Made by a program: the position numbers and the translations under genes. The notes under the pieces were generated by a model. The model did no database searches. It had not been told where the DNA came from and was given only the letters and a program-made list of their open reading frames with translations. A stretch of DNA of 64,000 bases from Limnanthes douglasii subsp. nivea. Its lineage: Eukaryota; Streptophyta; Magnoliopsida; Brassicales; Limnanthaceae. The stretch covers positions 215,629,046 to 215,693,045 of the forward strand of contig JAUPFV010000002.1 of NCBI GenBank assembly GCA_036936605.1, read 5' to 3'. Numbering within the stretch: position 1 is the stretch's first letter; each line of letters opens with the position of its first letter. Below, one piece after another: positions 20,912 through 31,150 of this stretch.

Positions 20912-21565
20912 TTGAAGAAAGACTGCAAAGTAGCAGCTTTTATTATGGAGATGTATCTTCCGGGTATTTTATGCTATCTTAAAATCAAAACTTTGATTCA
21001 GTTTTCTGTGGATACATATTGTCGTATTAGGAAAATGGAAGATGGTATTTTTGTGTTTGAGATTATGAATAAATTGATAAAAGAAAAAAATAGTGTTTTA
21101 ATGGATAAAAAATTAGGTTTTGTAAAAGAACCTAGAGGAGTTTTGGGTGATGGTTGGGGAAATAAAAGAAAGAGTAACAAGTTAAAAGTTGAAGATTGCA
21201 GTGTTTTGAATCTGCTGGCAGAAATATATTCTGAAGAACTTGAGAAGCCATCTACTATTCAACAAAGAAGAATTGTTCCTTTCTGCAAGGGTCTTGATGT
21301 GATACAACAAGCACAATGTGGAACTGGAAAGACAATAACTTTTTACACGCGCAAGGGTGTTATTGTGCTTAGTAAATGGGTTGATAAAGCTGGCATAGAA
21401 CAAGTGGGTGGAATATATTTTTTTACTGTTGATCACACTAATACCGATGACATGGTAAAGAGGGACAAAGCTGGGAAACCACTTTTTGACAAGAGTTGCA
21501 GCATTCAGATTCTCACCTCGCATACCCTTATGCTGTTACTAGAATTGGATCAAACAGGTACTTAA
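20912..21565 (+). CDS. 217-codon open frame with eIF4A fragment (duplicate copy)
   Basis: An uninterrupted frame corresponding to the two broken frames at 11832-12516. Residues about 35-60 ([20 protein letters not shown]) resemble one PPR repeat. Residues about 110-145 carry [18 protein letters not shown] and [10 protein letters not shown], the eIF4A Q motif and motif I, with the Ser before GTGKT changed to Cys. The rest is unassigned. It is open for 217 codons in very AT-rich sequence, so either the copy is young or the frame has been kept by chance. Helicase motifs beyond I are absent, so it cannot be an eIF4A. Transcription is unknown. Confidence 0.5.
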   Translation: MKKDCKVAAFIMEMYLPGILCYLKIKTLIQFSVDTYCRIRKMEDGIFVFEIMNKLIKEKNSVLMDKKLGFVKEPRGVLGDGWGNKRKSNKLKVEDCSVLNLLAEIYSEELEKPSTIQQRRIVPFCKGLDVIQQAQCGTGKTITFYTRKGVIVLSKWVDKAGIEQVGGIYFFTVDHTNTDDMVKRDKAGKPLFDKSCSIQILTSHTLMLLLELDQTGT

Positions 21566-21897
21566 ATCGAAGATTTCGACGAGCCGGTCAGATTTCAAAA
21601 ATATGACTTGTCCCGAAGTTTGATACCCAAATTCGACACCTAAATCCCTAAAACACAGTTTGTATATTTATGCACTATTTTTATTTATTTATTTATTTTA
21701 GACATTTATGTAAAAACAAATTATTTCAAATTAGGGTTTGGGTAGTGCTATATAAAGCATTTTTATAACCTAAATTGCTGTCAGACTTTGATTAATAGAA
21801 TTTTGAGATTATTTCTTCGAGTCTCCTTTATTCTCTAACCTAGGGTTATAGTAATATCTACTATTTTCTTCTTCTAATCTTCTGCCACGCCATCACA
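21540..21897 (+). repeat. Truncated LTR of the duplicated chimeric element
   Basis: Matches 12604-12956, ending GCCATCA; the first 40-odd bases of the LTR are deleted. A GCTATATAAAGC core promoter is visible near 21747. Confidence 0.75.
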
Positions 21898-22674
21898 TAC
21901 TGTAACTAATATCTACTATTTTAATATTTATATATTGTTTAATGTTTTTATTTTATTCTTTAGCTTTATTTTATAAAATCTCCAAATCTAGTTTTCAGAT
22001 CAAACAATATGGTTTTAAATACTACTGATATATATATTTACTTGTTCGAATATAAGTAAATAATTTATTTGAGTTGGATAGTAAATTGAGTCTAGAATAT
22101 TCCTATTACTTGACGATAGTCATTGCTTTATCACATTATCTAGCTTACTTAACTTGTCTACTTCTGATACAATGGATTCCATCTTATCCTAAGAAAAATG
22201 ACGTAATTATGTTTATTGGACGAAAGCACGAGTTAATGGAGAAGGGGATGATAAATAACATGTTTGGTTAAACTATTACATCATCTATCTTTCAAGCAAA
22301 AACATCAAAATTATGAGAAAAAAAATTAAAAGAGCAAAACGGAAAGTATGTGTGAGGTTCAAATCAATCTCAATTTTATATGTATGCCATAACTAAACTT
22401 TCTCAAGTTCCTTTTATAGCTTAACTATGGGCCTCTCTGGTGTTCTCCACCATTGTATGATCAACCGGTTCCTCTATTAATTTATACATTTTTAGTGAGA
22501 GGTAGGCCAAGTAGCACTCACTAAATATTAAAAATAAGTACGATTCCTATGTATTATTATGCATGATAGAATCTATATCATCTTGAATAGCTTATTTTCA
22601 GAATGTAGCATCTTTTGATGACATAACTTTACTAAAAGTCTTTGGTTAATCCTCAATAATAAAACAATATTGAT

Positions 22675-23429
22675 CATGGTCGTTAGGATATAGAGTTGTA
22701 AGAGAAAATATGTCTACTCTAAACATATGGGTATCTTCTTCCTCTAACCACGCTCATTGGAGACAATATTTGCACAAAACTCTCCCACTAATAAGGTTTC
22801 TTGACATGTGAACCCCGCCAATGTACACTTTATTTTATGAAGAATGGGGCATTGCTTATTTTGTCATAGTTGGTTTGAGAAACACGTTGGCAAATCTCGT
22901 GCTGTCAACCAAGATACATCATATCTCAACTTTATAATTTTAATGATTATGAGGACGTCATCCCTATGAGGATAAATAATGCCAATAAAATAATCAGCAT
23001 CGTATTGTACATCCAAAAACTTATATCGGTCTTGAACTAGAATTTGAGTTTTAAGGTACGGTAATATCGCGTATAAAAAGAATCAGTAAGTCCAGAAAAT
23101 TAGTTGCCTCTATAAATCGTCATTAGTACATGGTGATTTGGATTCAGATACATGTAATCGTCAAATGAGTCACTGATGGGATCATCTATTATAGTTATGT
23201 TTTTATAAGACTATATCCTATATATAGAATATATTCCTTATAATTACAGTGTAAGTAAGTCTAGCAAAAGGATAAGTTACAGGTAATAAGCAGGATCATA
23301 TAAATTATATGGATTAAGAAGAGGGTTACAAAGTGGAACAAGATGAAGGTCATGGGAAATGGTGTAAGACATGGATTGTAAATAGAATAGGGTTATGAAG
23401 ATGCTTAAAATTAAAACGCAGGAAATGAG
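22675..23429. other. Intergenic stretch, no gene seen
   Basis: Follows the duplicated block and precedes the copia relic. No coding frame. It may contain upstream parts of that copia element too decayed to read. Confidence 0.4.
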
Positions 23430-24510
23430 TGATCATGTATGTCTTGAATAACGCATTATATGGTATGAAGCAATCTCCTAGAAGATGATATGAGTGTTTT
23501 GATGATTTCATGGTCAATAGAGGTTATGGAAGAAGCAGTTTTGACAGTTGTGTTTATGTAAAGAATACTAAATCTGCCAATATATATATATGATATGTTG
23601 ATTGTTAGCAAAGACAATGAATAAATTAAGTCCTTAAAATTAATATTGATGAGCATGTTTAAGATTAATAATTTGGGTTCAACCAAAAAATTTATTGGAC
23701 TTAAGATAACTAGAGATAAAAAAAAAGACCTTGTTCTTATCATGGGAATGTGCTTGGCAGGTTTGGTATGACAAAGGCTAAACCAGTCACTTGTCTCATT
23801 GCTCATAATTTTAATTAACATATTTAAAGGTTGATGTTGAAGGCGTGAAGATGTAAAAATGGAAGACACTCTTTATTTTAATATTATGGAAAATATAATG
23901 GTCTGAAAATACGCATGATTTGGCTTATGCTTCAAGCTTTGTGAGCAGATTCATGTCGAATCCCTCTTGGAATTTTTTTGGAAAGTTGTTAAGTGGGTTC
24001 TGAGGTACAAAAAGATATATACTAGTTAAGGGCGATGTATGAAGAAAATGGTTTGAGACTGGAAGGTGATGAGGGTTTTGTTGATTGTGACTATGCTGGT
24101 TATCTGGACATTAGAAGATTTTTTACTCGATATGTGTTTGTGTTGTGAGTTAGAAAGCTAATCTTTAACCCGTAGTAGTATTGTCCATCACTGAAGCTAA
24201 ATATTTTATTGTTACCGAATCAATAAAGGAAGCTATGTGGTTGAAATAAATGACGAGGGAGCTTGAGATGCAACATGAAATTATAATAATGTACTGTGAT
24301 AATCAAAGTGCAATATATTTATCAAAGAATTAGGTGTTTCATGAATAGACTATGCACATTGATGTTAAACTCCCGTTCGTAAAAAGTATACTTTAGAATG
24401 GAAAATTATATTAGAAAAGGTTCATACATATGAGATTCCAACATATGTGTTTACTAAACCGATGATAATGACCAAGTTCAAGCATTTCTTGGACTTGTTT
24501 CAAATCTGAA
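23430..24510 (+). pseudogene. Ty1/copia relic: reverse transcriptase and RNase H
   Basis: Read in shifting + frames: LNNALYGMKQSPRR at about 23445-23475, a FDDFMVNRGYGRSSFDSCVY stretch to about 23555, the KINNLGSTKKFIGLKITRDK region near 23665-23720, SYASSFVSRFMSNP-like residues near 23930, a GFVDCDYAGYLD RNase H segment near 24075, and the terminal IPTYVFTKPMIMTKFKHF near 24435-24490. Order and spacing match the end of copia pol. Stops and frameshifts are numerous. The gag, protease and integrase parts were not found upstream. Confidence 0.75.
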
Positions 24511-24587
24511 GCATCTGAGACCCTTGAAAGAGACAGGAAGAGCCACAACTATATTTTTTTTAGAAGTCAAAACCAAGATGGAAAATT

Positions 24588-25560
24588 GTGAGAGTATGGT
24601 TTTTAGTTAGTTGAGTAAAACATAAATGATTGAGCGATTCATTTGAATATGCTTAAGTATTTTCTAGGCATTGATTATATAGGCCTAAGCATTGCCAAAG
24701 AATCGATTGATTTGGATAAGGTATTGGCTGCTTCAACTTGAAAACCTTTGTTTCAGTCGAAGCAAATGCTTATACCATACTGACATCATCTAATATATTG
24801 GCTACTTCGGCTAAGAAGCCATTGGTCAAATCAAGAAAGTCTATATGTCAAGAATCTTATGAATATATATTAGCTATTATAGTTGGGAAGAAAATTAGTA
24901 AAATTGGCGATTCATTGTCTTGGAGTTCCTTTGGGCGAACGAAAGTTGCATCAAACTAAAGTAAATTATACACTAGCCAACAGGTTGGTGGTCTGGGCCT
25001 GAGTTATTATGTGTGACAGGTGAGATAAGGTGTTAGTTATAGTTGTTAGATAATTATTCGATTACAGCATAATCAATTACTCATTGTTACAACATAAACG
25101 GTTATGTATGTTGAGGAATTTGTTACATTTTGTTGAAGAGATAGATTTGCACCAAGTATTGTATATAGTGCTATATGGACTTCAAAGATGATAAGGGGAC
25201 TTTGGTAGATTATGCAAGAGATATAGAGAGAGAGAGAGAGAGAGAGAGAATATACTTAGTTGAACAAAGAGAGATCTTGGAAGAGTATTGAGTGTGAGCT
25301 ATGGATTTGGAGTTTCTGTAAATATTGTGTTTTTCTTTGTTATCTCTATCTTATAAGATGTTGTTATCGTTGAACAACTATGGGAATAATATTTATTGTG
25401 GTTCAGAGTGGACGTAAACAAGCTGTCGAACCATTATACATATATATGTACAAACTCTCTCTTACTATGTTATTATTTTGTTAATCTTTAGTAGAATTTC
25501 TATGTATTCCGTGACGTAGTTCTTGGAACGATCTGTTTAAGACCTGAGCGTATCGAATAG
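24588..25560 (+). repeat. Probable 3' LTR of the copia relic
   Basis: Follows pol after a purine-rich AACCAAGATGGAAAATTG and starts TGAGAG. A GGACGTAAACAAGCTGTCG block near 25408 resembles the corresponding R/U5 block of the copia LTR at 28579 (GACGTAGACAAATTGTCG). The partner 5' LTR and exact right end are not found. An (AG)n run lies at 25225-25249. Confidence 0.4.
25225..25249. repeat. (AG)n microsatellite
   Basis: About twelve AG units inside the probable copia LTR. Confidence 0.9.
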
Positions 25561-25639
25561 AGCTTGTATAAAATACCATACCCTTCATTCGTATGATACG
25601 ATCATCCATTATCTCGTTCACATCTTTATCAAAAGAAGT

Positions 25640-26730
25640 CTATCATGGGTGGTGCACGGCTTGATTCACCTCCACTTTGGTCATTCTTATATTTATAGAA
25701 CGATTTTAAATTTCTCATGTGAAAGACGACATAGATTCTAAATTTTCTTATGGGAGTTTCACTTGATAAGAGACCTTCCCCATTTCGGCTAATAACTCAA
25801 ATGACCATTCTTACTTGTGTAAGAATCATTTGTACTAAGGTTGAGTGTACTTGAATTCTTGAATTAGAAACTTGATAAGTACCATGTCGTTGACTTGGGA
25901 CACCACATACCTTCTCTTTTTTATCGACCCGCTTTTTCAATTTCTTAGTTGTCTTTATCAGTTGTACGTGTGCTAAGTTTCTTTGATGATGTCAATCTTT
26001 TACCATTTTCCAATGATCCAAAGTTATCACCTATATAAAAAGTGGTTAAAGTACATGATGTCAAGGGTTGTCGTCCGATTTTAGGTTCGAATGGGCTCTT
26101 CCTAATAGATTTTGAACGCTACAAGTTGTAAGAGAAATGAGATACATTGAGAATATGTGACCAATCTCGTTGGTTGGCACTAATAAAATGTCAAACTAAT
26201 AGCTCCAGCAATGCCTTCACTTACTCAGTTTGCACATCTGATTGATGTTGAAAGCTTGTTGAAAAGTTTAGTTTGGTACCCATTAGCTTGAAGAGATTCA
26301 TTAAGAATTTTCTCTTGAATCGTACATCTCGATCACACAATATTCTTGGAACTCCCTTATATTTCATCACATTTTTAGGAACAACTTGGTTGTCTAGTTG
26401 GCCGTACATCTGGTGTAACTGCTGAAATATGACATACCAGATCATGAAATATGTCTCGTACATCGCGGAGTTATGGCTAAAATAACCTATCGTGTACTAA
26501 TGCAAATGTGTGATGGGTGCTAAAGTAACTTACCCACCATGAGTCATGGCACTCCTTGATGATGTCTCTTTATAAATTTCCTTACCAATGCACGTGGACC
26601 ATTCCCTGAAGTGAACATCAAGTCATCTTTTGCTCCAAAACTTCCATGTCTCGTCTGCTTTAGTGAACTCTACCATAATCTTCGTTGATGGATTCTTGCT
26701 CAATCCATTTTTCACACGGTCCATTAATAC
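25640..26730 (-). pseudogene. pol: Chromovirus relic: integrase and C-terminal tail
   Basis: The clearest frame is 26463-26221, with YKGVPRILCDRDVRFK and KLMGTKLNFSTSFQHQSD ending QTE; these supply the second Asp and the Glu of the DDE triad. Further down, an integrase C-terminal LAEMGKVSYQVKLP segment is readable near 25790-25750. The zinc-binding part near 26600 is barely recognisable. Multiple frameshifts and stops; non-functional. Confidence 0.75.
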
Positions 26731-27199
26731 GTTGTTGGCTTGTGTGAGATTGGAAAAATCTGATTTGTGACTAAGTGTATCCATAACCGTGTTATCTTTA
26801 CCCAGTTTATACTTAAGATTATAGCTGAACTACACGTAGAAGTTTGGCCACCTAGATTGCTTCGAGCTTAGCTTCTTTTGGATTGGAATGTAATTTTTTG
26901 CCATGTTATCTGCTTGGGCTATATATTTTGATCCAAGGATGTAATGTATTTATCCGTGTAAGCAATACACCATCATTATTATCTTCTTCTCTTGTACGGT
27001 ATATTTCTTTTTTATTCTATTCAACTTGCAACTTTCGAACATGATAGGGTATCTTTTTGCATTAAAATTCCTCATATCGTAAAGTTGGAAACACCTGTGT
27101 ACTTCAAACAATAATATTTGGTTGGGCATATTTAAGACCGACTCTTATCTCACGCTTGTTTAAGTTATTCGAATATTGGTTGACATTAGGGAGACCACT
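26731..27199 (-). pseudogene. pol: Chromovirus relic: RNase H of pol
   Basis: On minus: ESVLNMPNQILLFEVHRC, FESCKLNRIKKKYTVQEKK, LGSKYIAQADN and KQSRWPNF in the usual order of a Ty1-independent gypsy RNase H, followed by YKLGKDNTVMDTLSH (the GKDN..AD.LSR site, with Ala-Asp changed). It begins directly at the left edge of the TRIM. Confidence 0.75.
27195..27199. repeat. TRIM target-site duplication, left copy
   Basis: CCACT, matching ACACT at 28034-28038 in four of five bases. Confidence 0.6.
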
Positions 27200-27435
27200 T
27201 GTAGGGAATATGTGGAGGGAATATGGGGTCTACATATTCCGCTTTTGTATATAAGTAAGAATACTCTGATCTCCAGAATAGTGTGATATTGTCCGCTTTG
27301 AGCCCAATGGCCCGCACGGCTTTGCTTTTGGTCCACTTCAAAAAGGCCTCACACTAATGGAGATGTATTCTTAACTTATATACTAATCTTTCTTTCCATG
27401 TTTCACCGATGTGGGACTTTTGGTCGCACCTAACA
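27200..27435 (-). repeat. 3' LTR of the TRIM
   Basis: 236 bp, closely matching 27811-28033. It has a short internal duplication near its left end (GGGAATATGTGGAGGGAATA), which explains the extra length. Confidence 0.9.
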
Positions 27436-27572
27436 ATCCTCCTCTCGAACAAAGTACCACTCTAGCCTCCTCTCAATTGATTTCCATCCACCTACTCTAG
27501 TCAGGTGAAGAGAAGCCTGCACTCTAAAGCTTTAGGGCGGATCTATTTGCTCACTATCAGATGACACTGTGC

Positions 27573-27690
27573 CGCTCATTGATCAAGCCACCTGCTTGAT
27601 GAGCTATCAGGCACTCCATCTTTAAATGAATCTGCACCGCTCCTTGATCAAGCCACCTGCTTGATGAGCCATCTGGCGCTCCATCTATCC
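27573..27690. repeat. Internal repeat of the TRIM
   Basis: A block containing TTGATCAAGCCACCTGCTTG and TGATGAGC occurs twice, at about 27577 and 27641. Each unit can fold, because TCAAG pairs with CTTGA across a short loop. Confidence 0.75.
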
Positions 27691-27796
27691 AGCAGATCAA
27701 TCACCTTGAGTATGGCTCTTGGCAAGATGTTCGGCAACCTGAGAATTTCACCCACATCATCACAACCCACCACATCAAGTTCTGTCTAGGCCTGGT

Positions 27797-27808
27797 GCTC
27801 TGATACCA
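27797..27808 (-). other. Primer binding site of the TRIM
   Basis: TGGTATCAGAGC on the minus strand, two bases from the LTR end: an initiator-Met-tRNA match. Confidence 0.85.
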
Positions 27809-27810
27809 TT

Positions 27811-28033
27811 TGTAGGGAATATAGGGTCCACATATTCCGCTTTTGTATATAAGTAAGAATACTCCGATCTCCACAATAGTGTGATATTGTCCATTTTGAG
27901 CCCACTGGCCCGCACGGCTTTGCTTTTGGTCCACTTCAAAAAGGCCTCACACTAATGGAGATGTATTCTTAACTTATATACTGGTCTTTCTTCCCATGTT
28001 TAACCGATGTGGGACTTTTGGTCGCACCTAACA
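27811..28033 (-). repeat. 5' LTR of the TRIM
   Basis: 223 bp, matching 27200-27435. The conserved AAAAGTCCCACATCGG block common in plant TRIM-type repeats is present on minus. Confidence 0.9.
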
Positions 28034-28578
28034 ACACTCTCAAGCTCTTCTTTTATTCAAAATGTTTGTCAATAGGGATGCCTTTCGTGAGTATCCTAGA
28101 ATGAACCAACGGTGGTAGTTGATAAAACCTATGATCAATCGTAATTCTGAAACTTTAGTTGGAGTTTTCTATTATTTTATTACGTGAATCTTAGATTTTC
28201 CATCATAAGTTTCTCCCTACTAATTGTATAACCTATGAAAAAGAATTAGTTTTGGGAGAATGAGAAATTTTTTCATATATAAATAAATTTCCATTAGTAT
28301 TTGGAAAACAATCCACCAGTCGTCCAAATTCTCATCCAATATCTTGATATAGATCATTATCTCATCAAGATAGACCACAACAAACTTGTCCAGTATGGAT
28401 AAAATATATTTTTCATTAACGTACAAATAGTAACTGATGCATTAGTTCAAACAATAGGCATAACAAATAATTCAAAAGCCCCGTATTCTTGTGAGGGACG
28501 CCGTCTTTGGTACGTCGTCCTTTGCAATCCTCTTATATTGTACCCTTCAAATTAGTCAAACAGATCTACAATGAGCAG
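28034..28578 (-). pseudogene. pol: Chromovirus relic: C-terminal half of reverse transcriptase
   Basis: Minus-strand reading from the copia junction: LIVDLFD, then YGAFELFVMPIV, TNASVTICTLM, then the catalytic region FVVVYLDEIMIY (28395-28355). There the usual YLDD has become YLDE, so the second catalytic Asp is lost. After that come FQILMEIYLY and VSELRLIIGFINYHRWF up to the TRIM edge. Continuous with 33503-33760 once the copia element is removed. Confidence 0.8.
28574..28578. repeat. Copia target-site duplication, left copy
   Basis: AGCAG, matching AACAG at 33503-33507 in four of five bases. Collapsing the two copies keeps the chromovirus RT reading frame across the junction. Confidence 0.7.
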
Positions 28579-28960
28579 TGTTATGAATGAGTCGAATAGT
28601 GCATTGACAGTGTACTGTGTCCGGCAGTACAGTTTTGTGTCTGTGATAGTGATATTGTGCTTTGACAGTGTACTGTGTTCGGTTGTGACAGTATCGTATT
28701 AGTCTTGTGGTATGAGCCCATTAGGCCCATTGTCTATTAAGTCTATTAATTCCCTATAAATATGCTACTAGGGCTACACAAAACACACAATCTGAAATCT
28801 GTACCTTTTCTACCATAGTGAAACTCTTTTCTCTGACGGCGCCCGTGGACGTAGACAAATTGTCGAACCACGTTAAATCCATGTGTTCATTTAAATCTTT
28901 CATTCACATATGTTCTATGCTTGAGCCATTTTATGATAATTGCATAGTAATTTAATAACA
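28579..28960 (+). repeat. 5' LTR of the copia element
   Basis: 382 bp, TGTTATGAATG...AATAACA, closely matching 33123-33502. Confidence 0.93.
28755..28762 (+). promoter_or_regulatory. TATA box in the copia LTR
   Basis: TATAAATA after TTCCC; conserved in the 3' LTR at 33299-33306. Likely core promoter. Confidence 0.65.
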
Positions 28961-28964
28961 AAAT

Positions 28965-28976
28965 TGGTATCAGAGC
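28965..28976 (+). other. Primer binding site of the copia element
   Basis: TGGTATCAGAGC four bases after the LTR: initiator-Met-tRNA match. Confidence 0.9.
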
Positions 28977-29016
28977 CACGTGGTGAAATCAGGGCTTTTG
29001 CAATTAGGGTTTCACA

Positions 29017-29842
29017 ATGGTTCCTATAGCAACAAAATACATGATTGAAAAATTTGATGGGGGATCCAGTTTTGCGTTGTGGAAGATTAAACTGAAATCT
29101 TAATTGGTACTGCAAGGGTTGTGGAATGCTGTGGAGAATAAGTTACCAGAAGAGATAAAAGAAGAGGAGAAACAAGATCTTCAAGAAAGGGCTTTGTGCT
29201 GGATTTTAATGAGTGTGAAAGACAATGTGCTTCGCGAGATTAGTGGTGAGAAGACTCCTTCCTGCACATAGAAAAGGCTAGGAGATCTTTACTCAGAGAA
29301 ATCAGTAGTAAACCGATTATACTTGAAGAAGCGTTTTTATGATTTCAGATTGAAAGAAGGTATGTCCATAACAGAGCACTTAGATAATTTCAAATCAATT
29401 ATAATGGACTTGGAGAACATAGATATCAATATTGAGGATGAGGATGAGGATAAAGCTTTTTTTTGTATTGAGATCGTTACCAGCTCCATATAAAAACTTT
29501 GTAGATACCATTATATATGGTAAAGATAATTTATCACTAGCAGATGTCAAAGGGGCACTGAAATCAAAGGAGAAGAGACACTTGCAGCCAGTTAATCAAG
29601 CTGAAGGGGAAGGTCTTATGACTATCGGAAGATCTAGAAGCAAAGCGAGTTCTTTAAGAAGGAAGAACTGGAGGTCCAAGTCAAGGGTAAAGCACTCAAA
29701 CTGTTATGAATGCGGTGAGCAGGGTCATTATAGGAGAGATTGTCCAAAACTAAATGGTAAGAAGGGAAATCAAAAGGAAAATGCAGCAAACATTGTTGAA
29801 GGTGTGAACGATTCCGGAGATAGTGAAAACAGTGGTAGATGA
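29017..29842 (+). pseudogene. gag: Copia gag (damaged)
   Basis: Starts at ATG 29017, the first after the primer site, in the context expected for copia gag (KFDGGSSFALWKIKLKS). A UBN2-type gag domain follows (RLYLKKRFYDFRLKEGMSI, SLPAPYKNFVDTIIYG), then a basic stretch and an intact zinc knuckle CYECGEQGHYRRDC (about 29702-29743). Breaks: TAA at 29101-29103, TAG at 29269-29271, a frameshift in the T-run near 29455, and TGA at 29840-29842. Encodes the particle protein; the polyprotein would continue into protease. Confidence 0.88.
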
Positions 29843-30270
29843 GATGTATTGTCCGTGAGTTCAGACTTTGGGCAAAAATCTTGGGTACTCGATACTGGCG
29901 CTACATATCACATGTGTCAGTTCAAGCAGTGGTTTGATACGTACAAGCCAATGCAGGGAACTGTCTATTTAGGGGAACAATCATTCGTTGACTGTTGGTG
30001 GTATTGGTAACATCAGAATCAGAATGTTTGACGGGGTTGTTAGAATCTTGACGTGCTGGCATGTTCCTGGGTTAAAAAGAAACCTGATTTCTCTTGGGAC
30101 TCTAGACTCTCGGGGTTACAAGTATCGTGCAGAAGATGGTGTAATCAAAGTGACAAAAGGCTCAATGGTATGCATGAAAGGCAGTTTGCAGAAGGGTCTT
30201 TACATTCTCCAGGGGAGTGTTGTTACGGGAGATGCTGCAGTAACATCATCAGGGAGTAATAGTTAAAGTA
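29843..30270 (+). pseudogene. pol: Copia protease (frameshifted)
   Basis: In the gag frame just past its TGA lies the aspartic protease active site SWVLDTGATYHMC, with D-T-G at 29891-29899. Near 29970 a frameshift moves the reading into the frame of 29988-30266, which holds the protease C-terminus (WHVPGLKRNLISLGTLDSRG). Catalytic residues are intact. Confidence 0.85.
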
Positions 30271-30287
30271 GGCAAGATCAAAATAAA

Positions 30288-31150
30288 TTGTGGCATTGGC
30301 GTCTTGGTCACATGAGTGATAAAGGATTAGCTGTTTTAGGAAAGAGATATTTGTTAAAAGGGTATAAAGCAGAATCATTGGGATTTTGTGAGTACTGTGT
30401 GTTTGGTAAACAAACTAGAGTCAAATTCAGCAAATCGGCTGTAAGAAAGACTAAAGGGACAGTGGACTACATTCACTCAGATCTTTGGGGTCCAAACATA
30501 ATTCCATCCAAGAGCGGAGCCATATACTACATGAGTTTGATTGATGATTATTGAGGATGGTGTGGGTTTACTTTCTGAAAACGAAAGATGAGGCATATTC
30601 AACCTTTGTCAAATAGAAGATAATGATTGAGAAGCAAACAGGAAGAAAAATCAAACGTCTTAGGACAGATAATGGGTTAGAATATTGCAATCGTGAGTTC
30701 AACGAGTTCTGCGAAGCTGAGGGAATAATGCGCCATCGCACTTGTTCTAGAACACCAAAAAAGAGTGGAGGCGCAGAAAGAATGAACAGAACGCTTTGTG
30801 ACAAAGCAAGAAGTATGTTATCGTATTCCGGTGTGGGAAAGGATTTTTGGGCTGAAGCTATCAATACAGCGTGTTACTTGGTGAGTCGGTCTCCATTAAC
30901 GGCTATTGATTGTAAAACTCCTTTTAATACTTGGTTTGGATCGTCGGCTGATTATGAACATTTGAGGGTGCTCGGTTGTCCTGCGTATGCTCATGTGAGA
31001 GATGGTAAGCTTGAGTCAAGGGTAAAGAGGTGCATATTTCTAGGATATGCTAATGGAGTGAAGGGATATAGGTTATGGTGTACCTCTCCAAAGTCTCCAG
31101 GTTTTCTCATCAGTAGGGATGTTACTTTTAATGAGTTTACTTCGATAGAC
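30288..31150 (+). pseudogene. pol: Copia integrase (frameshift plus stop)
   Basis: The pre-integrase zinc motif is complete: WHWRLGHMS supplies the His residues and FCEYCVFGK the Cys pair (30291-30410). The DDE core starts with IHSDLWGP (first Asp). A small deletion near 30552 shifts the frame and a TAG at 30615-30617 follows. After that the core continues with LRTDNGLEY (second Asp) and a region that usually reads HNGVAERMNRT but here reads KKSGGAERMNRT, keeping the Glu. The C-terminal YLVSRSP and LGYANGVKGYRLW segments follow. Confidence 0.88.

Larger units (their letters stand above)
20886..22674 (+). repeat. Segmental duplication, copy 2
   Basis: Matches 11806-13831 in order and orientation. 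It lacks the 5' LTR and protease part of the chimeric element and carries a deletion of about 140 bp that removes the start of the 3' LTR. The duplicated unique flank (21898-22674) holds nothing recognisable. Confidence 0.8.
27200..28033 (-). mobile_element. TRIM (terminal-repeat retrotransposon in miniature)
   Basis: 834 bp with two direct terminal repeats (27200-27435 and 27811-28033). Read on minus they begin TGTTAGGTGCGACC and end CCCTACA. Next to the right LTR is a Met-tRNA primer site (27797-27808), and beside the left LTR a purine tract AGAGGAGGAT, so orientation is minus. The interior is only about 375 bp and has no coding capacity, so movement would depend on another element's enzymes. 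It sits inside the chromovirus pol, with a 5-bp duplication matching 4/5. Confidence 0.9.

Noticed and set aside
20912..21565. A working eIF4A gene
   Set aside because: Only the Q motif and motif I are present; the remaining helicase motifs and two thirds of the protein are missing.
28965..28976. tRNA gene suggested by the Met-tRNA-like string
   Set aside because: Only the 12-base primer match is present, placed right after an LTR; there is no cloverleaf.
30568..30864. 98-codon frame on minus in the copia integrase
   Set aside because: Shadow of the well-supported integrase frame on +.
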